DNA of 64,000 bases from HK1 sp965220535 (GCA_965220535.1 OZ244833.1:2418001-2482000), one strand, 5' to 3'. Counted from the first letter of the stretch, positions 18,446 through 26,028 are shown. The notes: generated by a model not told the origin, from the sequence alone. Numbers and translations: made by a program.

Positions 18446-18718
18446 CTAGCCGCCCTTCAAATTCGGCATGAAGTGGAGATGGTCGTCTTCGCTGACACTT
18501 TGCTCGGCGTGTCGGCTGCGCGGGATCACGACACCGTTGAGGGAAATCAAAGGGGCGAGATCTGCCGGGATCCCTGCCGCTTCCACCACTTCGAGCAGGT
18601 TGCTTTTCGCCGGTACGTCGATGGCGACGGTGTTTCCTTCGTTCTCGCTTGCCCCTTCGCTATCGGATGACGGGAGATATTCTTCCAAAACGCTCGAAGC
18701 GCTGACCCTGACACGCAT
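18446..18718 (-). CDS. MoaD/ThiS-family ubiquitin-like sulfur carrier protein
   Basis: A 90-residue beta-grasp protein ending in the diagnostic Gly-Gly (MPNLKGG). Strand patterns are MRVRVSAS, NTVAIDVPA, LISLNGVVIP and DHLHFMP, with an acidic serine-rich insertion after the first helix. The Shine-Dalgarno AAGGAG is six bases before the ATG. Family members carry sulfur as a C-terminal thiocarboxylate, and MoaD-type versions make the dithiolene of molybdopterin/tungstopterin. Versions like this are typically encoded directly after aldehyde ferredoxin oxidoreductases. Here the oxidoreductase lies on the same strand but about 5 kb away, with unrelated genes in between. The activating MoeB/HesA-like gene is not in the window. 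Confidence 0.85.
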   Translation of the reverse strand: MRVRVSASSVLEEYLPSSDSEGASENEGNTVAIDVPAKSNLLEVVEAAGIPADLAPLISLNGVVIPRSRHAEQSVSEDDHLHFMPNLKGG

Positions 18719-19162
18719 GGACCACTCCTTGTAAAGGCCCGAGATCGGTTTTTATCGAGGGTGCTTTCGGTCGGCTCTCGGCCCGGCTTGCCGAATCGAA
18801 TCGACAGGGGGCTGGACAAGCCCCCTGTGTGTCTTGAACTCCGATATTAAGAGATTCGGTGCTTCGAGGGGGCTCCAATCGGCCTTTTTATCAACGGGGC
18901 TTGCCGTCTCGCGCATTATCACATAGTCGCCGTGCTTTACGGGGCTGGTACGTGTCTCGGTAGCCCTACTCACCCCATCGTCGGGAAGCAGCCCCTCACA
19001 GGAGATCCGCCTGCCGGCGGCGGCCATTCACGCACGGCCTAGAGACTCTCCCTACCGGCGAATTTCGTACGACCGAAGGGGGAAGCCGGTACTCCGGCTT
19101 CCCCCTTCGGTCGCACAGGACGGTTTGGTTCTTACGGGTATCCCCCGCCCTCTCTGTGTAGG
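18719..19162. other. Intergenic region between MoaD-like gene and polyprotein gene
   Basis: A 444-base gap with two hairpins: a 9-bp stem at 18805-18827 and the 20-bp perfect inverted repeat listed separately. No coding frame is convincing. Confidence 0.5.
19070..19113 (-). terminator. 20-bp perfect inverted repeat after the polyprotein gene
   Basis: The arms 19070-19089 and 19094-19113 are perfectly complementary over 20 bp with a four-base loop (TACT on the plus strand). It lies 50 bases past the stop of the cysteine-rich polyprotein gene. There is no T-run on either side, so it may act as an mRNA-stabilising stem or a bidirectional, non-canonical terminator. Confidence 0.6.
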
Positions 19163-20635
19163 CTATTTCCCATACATCGCAGCGAAGATCGACACATCCC
19201 GCAGCACGGGGCTGGTGTCCGTGCCATTGAAGCAACTCCACGGGTCGGTGCCGCCGCAAAGGCTATCGGGATTCGGGTCGCCCAAGCGCAGGCTGGCGTG
19301 CATCGTCTGCTGCTTGGCACTTGCCGATCCCGAGTCGATGTCGCGACAGGAGCCGCTCGAATCGCAGGTGTAGCAAAGTCCTGCGTCGCAGTGAATCACC
19401 TCGCCGCTCGCCGCCATCATCGTGCGTTGCTCGGCGCTTGCCGATCCCGAGTCGATGTCGCGACAGGAGCCGCTCGAATCGCAGGTGTAGCAAAGACCCG
19501 CGTCGCAGTGAATCACCTCGCCGCTCGCCATCATCGTGCGTTGCTCGGCGCTTGCCGATCCCGAGTCGATGTCTCGGCAGGAGCCGCTCGAATCGCAGGT
19601 GTAGCAAAGTCCCGCGTCGCAGTGAATCACCTCGCCGCTCGCCGCCATCATCGTGCGTTGCTCGGCGCTTGCCGATCCCGAGTCGATGTCGCGACAAGAG
19701 CCGCTTGAATCGCAGGTGTAGCAAAGACCCGCGTCGCAGTGAATCACTTCACCGCTTGCCATCATCGTGGCAGGCTCGCTGCCCGCTTGGATGACCGACC
19801 CGTCCTCGCCGTAGCAAGTGTAGGAGCCGTCGTCGTTCTGGTAGCATCCGCCGTCGGCGAGCATGGTCGGAGGCGTAGCGGACGCTTGGTTGCTGAGTTT
19901 CTGACACTTCGGTGGCTTGTGCTGCCGCTCGATACACCCGTACTTGCCATCTTCGCGTTCTTCGACGAAGTAGCCCGCGAGCTGGGTGTTGCCACCGCTC
20001 TTCATCCAATCGCCCGCTTGCGCTCGGTCTTGTGCTGCTCTGCAAAGTTCCTCTGGGACTGAGGGGTGGCAAGGCCGATAAGCCATCATCGTCGGGGCTT
20101 CGGCGGATGCAGATTTATCTTTCACTTTCACGCACTGATTGGTATCCGATAAATGCGGGCAAAAATAAGTGCCATCATCGCGATCCTCATAGTAACCAGG
20201 CATCGCCGCCATCTGCGTATTACCGCCCGCGCTGGCTTCTTCGACTTTTTCGCAACTATCGTAGGGCGATGCCGTCCCCATTTTATGGGTGCACACATAC
20301 AGCCCGTCAGGACGCTGTTCCGTGATTGTTATGGTTTCGCCCATCGCCATCTGCGTGGGGGCTTCGGTGGACGCCTGATCTTCTATTTTGCAAGTGGGGA
20401 ATCCGCGCTGGTCGAAATCTGAGCACCTCATGCACGTGTGCTTATTGCACACCAGCACGCTCGGCGGATTGAGTGCCATCTGCGTGGGGGCTTCGATGGA
20501 CGCGCTCTTGCCGGCAGCCTCCGCCTTCGCCCGCTCGCAATTGTCGTCGGTCATTTCACGCGGGCACTCGAACGCCATCGCCGTCCCAGCGAAGCCAAAG
20601 ATGATTCCTGCGATAATGCTGATTGTCGTTTTCAT
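19163..20635 (-). CDS. Secreted cysteine-rich polyprotein-like repeat precursor
   Basis: A 490-residue protein of unknown function with an unusual design. Residues 1-21 are a signal peptide (ending GTAMA) homologous to the leader of the product at 6050-6343. The rest divides into twelve units of 33-47 residues. Eleven units end in a T-[QM]-[MLH]-A motif (TQMA, TMMA, TQLA, TMLA, TMHA), usually preceded by an alanine/serine/proline-rich linker such as SASAEAP. Each unit holds two or four cysteines, often as DGxYxC followed by CxK. Units 8-11 are near-identical four-cysteine copies (HCDAGLCYTCDSSGSC). The final unit is unique and has no motif. Promoter, Shine-Dalgarno (AAGGAG, 7 bases) and downstream stem are well formed. 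Processing into small disulfide peptides is a hypothesis based on the regular motifs; an uncleaved repeat protein is the alternative. Confidence 0.87.
   Translation of the reverse strand: MKTTISIIAGIIFGFAGTAMAFECPREMTDDNCERAKAEAAGKSASIEAPTQMALNPPSVLVCNKHTCMRCSDFDQRGFPTCKIEDQASTEAPTQMAMGETITITEQRPDGLYVCTHKMGTASPYDSCEKVEEASAGGNTQMAAMPGYYEDRDDGTYFCPHLSDTNQCVKVKDKSASAEAPTMMAYRPCHPSVPEELCRAAQDRAQAGDWMKSGGNTQLAGYFVEEREDGKYGCIERQHKPPKCQKLSNQASATPPTMLADGGCYQNDDGSYTCYGEDGSVIQAGSEPATMMASGEVIHCDAGLCYTCDSSGSCRDIDSGSASAEQRTMMAASGEVIHCDAGLCYTCDSSGSCRDIDSGSASAEQRTMMASGEVIHCDAGLCYTCDSSGSCRDIDSGSASAEQRTMMAASGEVIHCDAGLCYTCDSSGSCRDIDSGSASAKQQTMHASLRLGDPNPDSLCGGTDPWSCFNGTDTSPVLRDVSIFAAMYGK
19295..19756 (-). repeat. 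Four tandem 114-117 bp coding repeats
   Basis: These are units 8-11 of the polyprotein, each encoding SGEVIHCDAGLCYTC, then DSSGSCRDIDSGSASA, then the closing TMMA or TMHA. Units alternate between one and two alanines after the motif (38 and 39 codons). Near-identity at the DNA level points to recent expansion or gene conversion. Confidence 0.92.
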
Positions 20636-20744
20636 GATCGGTCTCCTTGATCGAAGGCGTTTACATGAAGCGAATGTTGTAGTGAATCGGGTTTCGCTCG
20701 TTCATGAAACATTTTTCCATCCACATGAATAATCCATATCTCTA

Positions 20745-20773
20745 CTATTAGCAAAGAAAATCCAATCTGTCAA
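20745..20773 (-). promoter_or_regulatory. Sigma-70-type promoter of the polyprotein gene
   Basis: On the minus strand a consensus -35 TTGACA (20773-20768) is separated by exactly 17 bases from a -10-like TAATAG (20750-20745). It lies about 110 bases before the start codon, in a locally AT-rich stretch. Confidence 0.7.
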
Positions 20774-20878
20774 CGAATTTATTTCGCTTCGCGGGAGAGC
20801 ACGAACGAGCCCATGCTTCTCACGGTGCAGGACAGCCGAGATATGTCTTGCCCACCACGAGGAAATCGGACAGGTCAA

Positions 20879-21172
20879 TCACCATTTTGCGCTTGGTGAC
20901 ATCGACCGGCTGCTGCCATCGGTCGGGGTCTTTGCATCCCCACGGTCGAGGGTATCGATCCCGATTGTTGTTTGCCGCCAAAGACCGCCCGTATCCTTCG
21001 ACAGCCCGATCAGCGCGGGGCGGGCGTCTTGCCGGTGGCGTTCGCAGTAGATACCGCCATCGACAGCACGGACACCGCAGCGAGCGCAAAGCCCGGTATT
21101 GACTCGCCGCCAATATCGGCGATGTCGTTTCGCGCGTTCTTGCGCTCGAAGAGTTTCACCTGTGGAAGGCAT
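20879..21172 (-). CDS. Small zinc-knuckle protein, CxxCG-CxxH type (last gene of small-protein operon)
   Basis: A 97-residue basic protein. Its N-terminal half carries the motif GLCARCG followed by YCERHRQDAR, a four-ligand Cys-Cys-Cys-His zinc knuckle preceded by a very basic helix (RAKRHRRYWRR). The remainder is polar and unassigned. The start ATG overlaps the stop of the preceding gene (TGATG), so translation is coupled. The knuckle is clearly paralogous to that of the upstream gene. Small zinc proteins of this sort are common in phages and plasmids and may bind nucleic acid; function here is unknown. Confidence 0.65.
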   Translation of the reverse strand: MPSTGETLRAQERAKRHRRYWRRVNTGLCARCGVRAVDGGIYCERHRQDARPALIGLSKDTGGLWRQTTIGIDTLDRGDAKTPTDGSSRSMSPSAKW

Positions 21173-21330
21173 CAGCGATCGGCGACGCTGCGCTTGTCCG
21201 CGAGATGGCGGGCGCAAAGATGATGACCGGCGACGGGCTCGGCACCGCATCGCGGGCAGACGCCGCGGTCGATGCGTTCTTGCCAAAGCAACGGTTGCAG
21301 TTTGCGGCGCGTGGTGGGCTTGTCGGGCAT
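21172..21330 (-). CDS. 52-residue zinc-knuckle protein
   Basis: Very short gene. The product begins MPDKPTTRRK and contains GVCPRCG followed by LCARHLADKR, the same spacing of Cys-Cys-Cys-His as in the downstream gene, including shared G, RCG, RH, D and R positions. The Shine-Dalgarno AGGAG overlaps the stop of the preceding gene and lies six bases before the ATG. The stop overlaps the next start (TGATG). Conservation of the motif in both tandem genes is the main support that it is real. Confidence 0.65.
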   Translation of the reverse strand: MPDKPTTRRKLQPLLWQERIDRGVCPRCGAEPVAGHHLCARHLADKRSVADR

Positions 21331-21339
21331 TCGTCGCTC

Positions 21340-21567
21340 CTATTCGGGGTTTCGGCTGCGGGTCAGCGACGACGACGGGGCGACCCCGGCGCGTCGTTCG
21401 ATGCGATACGGGAACCGAAGAAACCCGTCGCGCTCGCGCTCGCGACGCATCGCTGCAAGCGCACGCTCGGCCTCGGATTCGGTGTCGTAGTTCTTCGAAT
21501 AAACACGCGATGACCCGTCTTCGATGTCGCGCACGATGACGAAGACATCAGGCGCGGCGGCGGTCAT
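21340..21567 (-). CDS. Small hypothetical protein (75 aa)
   Basis: The product starts MTAAAPDVFVIVRDIEDGSS and reads like a compact alpha/beta protein (a strand VFVIVRDI, then a charged helix SEAERALAAMRRERERDG). It is not recognised. The start lies inside the 3' end of the preceding frame (20-base overlap), and the stop is followed directly by the Shine-Dalgarno of the next gene. Evidence rests on amino-acid composition and the regular operon spacing. Confidence 0.55.
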   Translation of the reverse strand: MTAAAPDVFVIVRDIEDGSSRVYSKNYDTESEAERALAAMRRERERDGFLRFPYRIERRAGVAPSSSLTRSRNPE

Positions 21568-21871
21568 GACGGCGACCCCGGCGCATCGAAGCGGTCGGCA
21601 ACGCTGCCGTCGTCTCGTTCGATAGTCCACTCGTTCGCCGAGCGGATGCTGCGACGCTCGACGATTCGCTGCCGAGCAGATCGGGCATCGGCGAGCCGAA
21701 CTCGCGGTGCGATGGTCGCCCGCCGTCAGTCAGCGTCTCGGTCAGGTGGTACTTCGTCGGGGCGACGACAGGCTCGGCATCGGGAAGGCTATGGGGTATC
21801 TGTATCGTCCACCCCAGATCATCATCCCTGTCATCATCCCTGCGGGGCAGGCGGGGTGCGGGGGTGGCCAT
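21548..21871 (-). CDS. Small hypothetical protein (107 aa)
   Basis: The ATG overlaps the stop of the upstream gene (TGATG). The first 70 residues (for example DDLGWTIQIPHSLPDAEP) look genuine. The last 35 are arginine/serine-rich, while the -1 frame over the same stretch reads RQRIVERRSIRSANEWTIER and ends in an ATGA overlap with the next gene. A frameshift near 21680, or two overlapping genes, is therefore possible. Function unknown. Confidence 0.45.
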   Translation of the reverse strand: MATPAPRLPRRDDDRDDDLGWTIQIPHSLPDAEPVVAPTKYHLTETLTDGGRPSHREFGSPMPDLLGSESSSVAASARRTSGLSNETTAALPTASMRRGRRHDRRRA

Positions 21872-22053
21872 CAGCCCGCACCACCATCGAATCCTCCGCC
21901 GCTATCCGATTCGGATTGCGTGCCCCCGCCGACTAGATTCCGTACCTTCTTCTTCGGGTGATCGCCGGTGGAATTGATCTCGGCACTCGCGCCGAGTATC
22001 CCTAAGATAACGAAGATACCGAAAATCGCCAGGAATGCTAAAAACAATCCCAT
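21871..22053 (-). CDS. Small single-pass membrane protein (60 aa)
   Basis: The product begins with a hydrophobic segment (MGLFLAFLAIFGIFVILGIL), then a polar tail with KKK and a glycine/serine/aspartate-rich end. The start could also be the ATG at 22098. Its stop overlaps the next start (TGATG), making it the first clear member of the five-gene coupled cluster. Small membrane proteins followed by zinc knuckles are typical of phage or plasmid modules, but no hallmark phage gene is visible. Confidence 0.55.
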   Translation of the reverse strand: MGLFLAFLAIFGIFVILGILGASAEINSTGDHPKKKVRNLVGGGTQSESDSGGGFDGGAG

Positions 22054-22722
22054 TAGCCCGCCCCCTTCGCCGCCATCGACACGGGTCGCATACAGCATCA
22101 CCGCCCCCGCCCGACATCCCGGCCTTGCGCCAGGCCTGCAATTTGCGCTGCACCTTGCTACCCCCGCCCCCGGCCTTGCGGGTCTGCCCCTTTCGGTATA
22201 GGCCTGCGAATCGCACGATTTGGATCGTGGGCATATTGCTAGGGAAAGCGGCCGACACGAAGGCAGGATCGAGGCGGAAGCCTCTTCTTCTCGTCGCGCC
22301 TGATGAAGATAGGAGGGCGTGCGCGGAATCGGGCTCGGCATGCTGCGACCGTCTGCTATGACTGCAGTGCCCCTACCCCTGCCGTCGATCCTGTCAGCCC
22401 CGTCAAGCCAACCTGCCGCGGCGACGAGGCGAGTGCCTATCCCCCCCCCCCCCCCATTAGAGTGCTTCGAGACACTTCTTAATGCCTGATTACAGGGGAT
22501 AGCGGAGTGATTTCACGATGAAAAAAGAGCGGGCTGGGATGCCGGAGCCAAAGCCGATGAGGCGTTGCTCGGAGAGGATCAGTCTTCGACCGGGAAGCGA
22601 CGAATGACGGCCTTGCCGATCCTGCGGAACGTCGATCCAGCGACCCGGGCGGCGCTCGGCGGTGACGACGATGGCAGCGAGGGCGGGTCGTTCCGAGGGT
22701 CAAAAAGCAAAGGAGCCCTACC
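22054..22722. other. Region with poly-C tract and possible upstream small genes
   Basis: About 670 bases. A minus-strand frame from 22234 begins MPTIQIVRFAGLYRKGQTRK and continues to a basic, glycine-rich region with CDPC; it may be a further small gene of the cluster, but it overlaps the membrane-protein gene for too long to be annotated firmly. A 15-base C run lies at 22441-22455. Confidence 0.4.
22441..22455. repeat. 15-base poly-C/G homopolymer
   Basis: On the minus strand an ATG (22457-22455) leads straight into the G run. In the assembled length it stops after MGGGGG. One more base would place it in frame with a long open frame that ends at 21871, in the frame of the small membrane protein. 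There is no good Shine-Dalgarno before it. Confidence 0.8.
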
Positions 22723-22727
22723 AGCGT

Positions 22728-22758
22728 GGGCGACTCGATTCGGGTCGCCCGCTTTTTT
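22728..22758 (+). terminator. Rho-independent terminator
   Basis: A stem GGGCGAC/GTCGCCC (22728-22734 with 22744-22750) is followed by a six-T run. No intact plus-strand gene upstream was identified, so it may have outlived its gene or end an unseen transcript. Confidence 0.7.
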
Positions 22759-22844
22759 CGTCTGCCTCGGTGCGCCGTGGCGGTACGCCGTGGTGGTACG
22801 ATGACGGAGCAGGACCAAGACTATTCAAAGGGAAGGGCCAGACG

Positions 22845-23075
22845 ATGGACAGGATCAATCAGTCGGTCAAAACCATGCCGCGAGTCGCAGCCATGGCCGC
22901 GCTGCTCATCGCGAGCGTGCTTTGGCTTGGGGTGAGCGACCTCAAAGCCGGCGTGGGTGAGTTGAAGGGCGAGATGCGCGGGATGAATCAGCGTATGGAC
23001 AGGATCGAGGCTTCGCTCGATATCCTGATCGCCCGAGCGGTGGCGAACGCAGGCAAAGAGGCTCCCGCGAAATAA
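22845..23075 (+). CDS. Small membrane-anchored coiled-coil protein (76 aa)
   Basis: The product has a short cytoplasmic start (MDRINQSVKT), one hydrophobic segment (about residues 13-29), then a charged helix with heptad hydrophobics (LKAGVGELKGEMRGMNQRMD). It resembles the 77-residue product at 32364-32597 in size, order of elements and sequence pattern (MPRVAAMAAL versus TPKTAAWLAL; IEASLDILIA versus IEHNVRLLIA). A purine-rich ribosome site (AAAGGGAAGG) precedes the ATG and a strong terminator follows. Function unknown. Confidence 0.72.
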   Translation: MDRINQSVKTMPRVAAMAALLIASVLWLGVSDLKAGVGELKGEMRGMNQRMDRIEASLDILIARAVANAGKEAPAK

Positions 23076-23078
23076 TCG

Positions 23079-23121
23079 AGCAGGGGGAGTCGTCGATCAC
23101 CGGCGACTCCCCCTGCTTTCT
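23079..23121 (+). terminator. Rho-independent terminator
   Basis: A perfect 14-bp stem (23079-23092 with 23104-23117) with an 11-base loop is followed by a T-rich stretch, ending the small membrane-protein transcript. Confidence 0.88.
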
Positions 23122-23212
23122 GCTTCGAGGCGCACTTTGATGCGCATAAGGTGCCAACAAAGGCGTGTTGCCGGGCGTAGGTTACCGGACGGGTTACCGG
23201 CTCGGGCAGGGG

Positions 23213-23859
23213 AATCGGCGGCGGGGCGGAGTCAACCCCGGCGCACCTTATTCCGTCTCGATCTCAGCCTCGAACTCGGCGTTGGAAAAGCCCGCTCGTC
23301 GAACTCTCCTCACTCCCCTCGGGTTCCCGGCCCTCGATATCGAGCGCCTCTTCGATCGCCCTCGGTCTTTTCAAGCGCTCAAAGCCGCAGACGGCTCAAG
23401 GTCTCGTTGGTGGGAACTCCCTCCTCGGTCCAACCGCGCTCTTGGTAGTAGGCGGGGAGCATCATCGGGAGATCGCTGACCTTGCCCGCGGCGGTGCCGC
23501 CCGGTGCCGGAGTTTCGAGGAAGCGCTGCGGCAGGGAATCGGCGGCGGGGCGGAGTCAACCCCGGCGCACCTTATTCCGTCTCGATCTCAGCCTCGAACT
23601 CGGCGTTGGAAAAGCCCGCTCGTCGAACTCTCCTCACTCCCCTCGGGTTCCCGGCCCTCGATATCGAGCGCCTCTTCGATCGCCCTCGGTCTTTCGAGCG
23701 CTCAAAGCCGCAAACGGCTCAAGGTCTCGTTGGTGGGAACTCCCTCCTCGGTCCAGCCGCGCTCTTGGTAGTAAGCGGGGAGCATCATCGGGAGGTCGCT
23801 GACCTTGCCCGCGGCGGTGCCGCCCGGCGCCGGAGTTTCGAGGAAGCGCTGCGGCAGGG
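23213..23859. repeat. 324-bp tandem duplication of the aldehyde oxidoreductase gene 3' end
   Basis: Two direct copies, 23213-23536 and 23537-23859, are nearly identical. The gene-proximal copy contains the last 52 codons of the oxidoreductase and its stop at 23702 plus 165 bases of flank. The outer copy repeats the same 52 codons and stop (near 23379) as an orphan fragment. Confidence 0.95.
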
Positions 23860-25522
23860 TATCGTCGGCGCGGGTGAAGCCGGCGGCGATATTGAAGGTG
23901 CGCTCCAAGTTGAAAACGCGCTCGCCGACCTCCTCGAGTTTTTCCGTGCTCCACTCCCCCTCGCAGGCGGCATCGATCTGGCAGGCGAAATCCTCGAGCT
24001 CCCAAGCGCCGGTGGTGAACAGGCAAAGCCCGGTCGAATCGACCGCCGCGACTTTATCTTGGGTGTCTTTGCAGGGCTTCGCCTTGCCCTTGCCGCTGAC
24101 CTCCTCCATATCCTCGGCGAAGAGATCGTGCTTCAAGTGGCAGGCGCCGCGCGGAGAAGTGGCATAACCCAAGCCCATTCCTTGCAGGGCGCGGCCGTCG
24201 TAGCCGGGGATCTCTTGTCCCTTGATGGTGATCGATACCTCGGGATGGCCGTATTTTTCCGCCATCAGTTTCGACCCCATCGCCAGCGTTTGCCCGAAGC
24301 CCTCGTACTTGCCGGTTTTCTCGGCCATGATCGTCAGAGCTTCCGCGTTGCCGAAGCGCAGGGGGACGCCGTCGGTATCGGCATCGGTGATGACCCCTTT
24401 CTCGTAGAGCTCCATCGCCGCCGCGAGGGTGCCGCCGAAGGAGATCGGATCCATCCCCTGCTCGTTCATGATGAAGTTGGCGAAGGTCAGGGCGTCGATA
24501 TCGTCGATACCCAACTCGGCTCCGAAGGCGAAAGCCGTTTCGTATTCCAAGCCGCCGGAGGCGATTTGGTATTCCTTGCGGTTGACCACCGTATAGTGCT
24601 CGGGGTTGACCTTCGCGATGCGTCCGCAGGCGATGGTGCAGCCGAAACAGGCCTTGTTGGTGACGAGATTGCGATGGCCGTCCTCGCCGGTGGCGCGCAT
24701 GGCTCGGTGATCGATCTTCGAGGTGCCTTCGAACTGCACGTCAAGGGAATTTCGTGTCGGCAGGCCGCCGAAATTATGCATGTTGTCGATCATCGGGATG
24801 GTGCCGTATTTTTCCAGCCCCCGCCGATGCGCGGTATCCCACAGCTTGGCCTTGGTCTCGGAGACGGCCTGCATGAAACGCTGCGGATCTTCGACCCTCA
24901 CTCCCTTGGTGCCGCGGGCGGCGACCGCTTTCAAGTTCTTCGATCCCATCACCGCTCCGACCCCGGAGCGTCCCGCGGCCCGATGCAGGTCGTTGATCAC
25001 GCAGGCGTAGCGCACCAATCGCTCCCCGGCGACGCCGATGGAAGCGATCCTCATCTGCGGGTCGCGATGCTGCGCCCGCAGCCACTCCTCGGTTTCCCAG
25101 CAGCTCTTGCCCCACAAGGGCTCGGCATCCACGATCTTGACATCGTCGTCGACGATATGCAGATAGACCGGGCGCTCCGCTTTGCCGTGGATGACGAGCA
25201 GGTCGTAGCCCGCGAATTTGAGCTCGGCGCCGAATTTGCCGCCGGAGTTCGAGCACGCGATCGCCCCCGTCAACGGACCCTTGGTGACCACCGCGTAGCG
25301 TCCGCTGGTCGAGGTCATGGTGCCGGTGAGAGGACCGGTCGCGAAGATCAGAACGTTCTCCGGAGAAAGCGGATCCGTTTTCGGATCCATCGACTCCATC
25401 AGATATTTCGCCGCCAGACCGCGCTCGCCGAGATAGGCTTGCGCCCACTCCATATTCAAAGGCTCGGGGGTGCAGGTCTCGGCGGTGAGGTCGACTCTAA
25501 GAATTCTTTTTTGCCATCCCAT
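23702..25522 (-). CDS. Aldehyde ferredoxin oxidoreductase, tungsten-containing large subunit
   Basis: A 606-residue tungstopterin and 4Fe-4S enzyme that oxidises aldehydes to acids (or reduces acids with low-potential electrons) in the cytoplasm. The N-terminal domain shows MGWQKRILRVDL and NVLIFATGPLTGT. The pterin motif region includes DLHRAAGRSGVGAVMGSKNL. The cluster cysteines are in CFGCTIACG with a distal one in DSTGLCLF. Length is normal for the family. The ferredoxin subunit gene lies directly upstream on the same strand, an AorAB-like pairing as in Aromatoleum-type enzymes; a third FAD subunit is not seen. The 3' end is part of a tandem duplication. Confidence 0.95.
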   Translation of the reverse strand: MGWQKRILRVDLTAETCTPEPLNMEWAQAYLGERGLAAKYLMESMDPKTDPLSPENVLIFATGPLTGTMTSTSGRYAVVTKGPLTGAIACSNSGGKFGAELKFAGYDLLVIHGKAERPVYLHIVDDDVKIVDAEPLWGKSCWETEEWLRAQHRDPQMRIASIGVAGERLVRYACVINDLHRAAGRSGVGAVMGSKNLKAVAARGTKGVRVEDPQRFMQAVSETKAKLWDTAHRRGLEKYGTIPMIDNMHNFGGLPTRNSLDVQFEGTSKIDHRAMRATGEDGHRNLVTNKACFGCTIACGRIAKVNPEHYTVVNRKEYQIASGGLEYETAFAFGAELGIDDIDALTFANFIMNEQGMDPISFGGTLAAAMELYEKGVITDADTDGVPLRFGNAEALTIMAEKTGKYEGFGQTLAMGSKLMAEKYGHPEVSITIKGQEIPGYDGRALQGMGLGYATSPRGACHLKHDLFAEDMEEVSGKGKAKPCKDTQDKVAAVDSTGLCLFTTGAWELEDFACQIDAACEGEWSTEKLEEVGERVFNLERTFNIAAGFTRADDTLPQRFLETPAPGGTAAGKVSDLPMMLPAYYQERGWTEEGVPTNETLSRLRL

Positions 25523-25590
25523 TGCAGGAATTCTCCTTATCGAGGGCGCGAAGGGTTTTTCCGCTTCGGACTAAGAAGTCCCCAAGGCTT

Positions 25591-26028
25591 TCAGGCTACC
25601 GCCACGCTGCTCGGCATTTCGGCATGCGCGTAGACGATCGCGCCGGTTGGACAGGCCTCGGAGCATTGCGGGCGGCCGCCGCAAAGATCACATTTGACGA
25701 CCTTGCCGCTGTCCGCGTGGTAGTTGACGGTGCCGTAGGGGCAGGCGACGGTGCAGACCTTGCAGCCGACACAAAGATTGACATCGACTTCCTTGGCACC
25801 GGTTGAAAAATTGATCGAGATCGCATCCACAGGGCAAGCGTGCAAACACCATGCTTCTTCGCATTGGGTGCAAGTGTAGGGGGCCGAAAGCGCCCCGTGC
25901 TCGAATTCGAAGACCTTGATACGCGATCGGGCGGGGTTGAAGGCACCGGTATGCTCGAAGGAGCAGGCCAGTTCGCACTGCAGGCAGCCGGTGCATTTAT
26001 GCGGGTCGATCAGCAGGCTTTTGTGCAT
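25591..26028 (-). CDS. Four-cluster ferredoxin subunit of aldehyde oxidoreductase
   Basis: A 145-residue iron-sulfur protein with sixteen cysteines in four 4Fe-4S sets: CTGCLQCELAC, CTQCEEAWCLHAC, CVGCKVCTVAC and CDLCGGRPQCSEAC. It corresponds to the polyferredoxin (AorA-like) subunit that carries electrons to or from the tungsten subunit encoded 68 bases downstream. It probably heads the operon. The promoter would lie in 26029-26250, just before the tandem repeat array. Confidence 0.92.
   Translation of the reverse strand: MHKSLLIDPHKCTGCLQCELACSFEHTGAFNPARSRIKVFEFEHGALSAPYTCTQCEEAWCLHACPVDAISINFSTGAKEVDVNLCVGCKVCTVACPYGTVNYHADSGKVVKCDLCGGRPQCSEACPTGAIVYAHAEMPSSVAVA

Noticed and set aside
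19163..20635. Classification as a known lipoprotein, EGF-like or granulin-like repeat protein
   Set aside because: No lipobox, and cysteine spacing differs between units and does not match EGF or granulin patterns that I know.
22565..22804. Small plus-strand gene (MTALPILRNVDPATRAAL frame) before the small membrane protein
   Set aside because: A rho-independent terminator lies inside the frame and no ribosome site precedes it.
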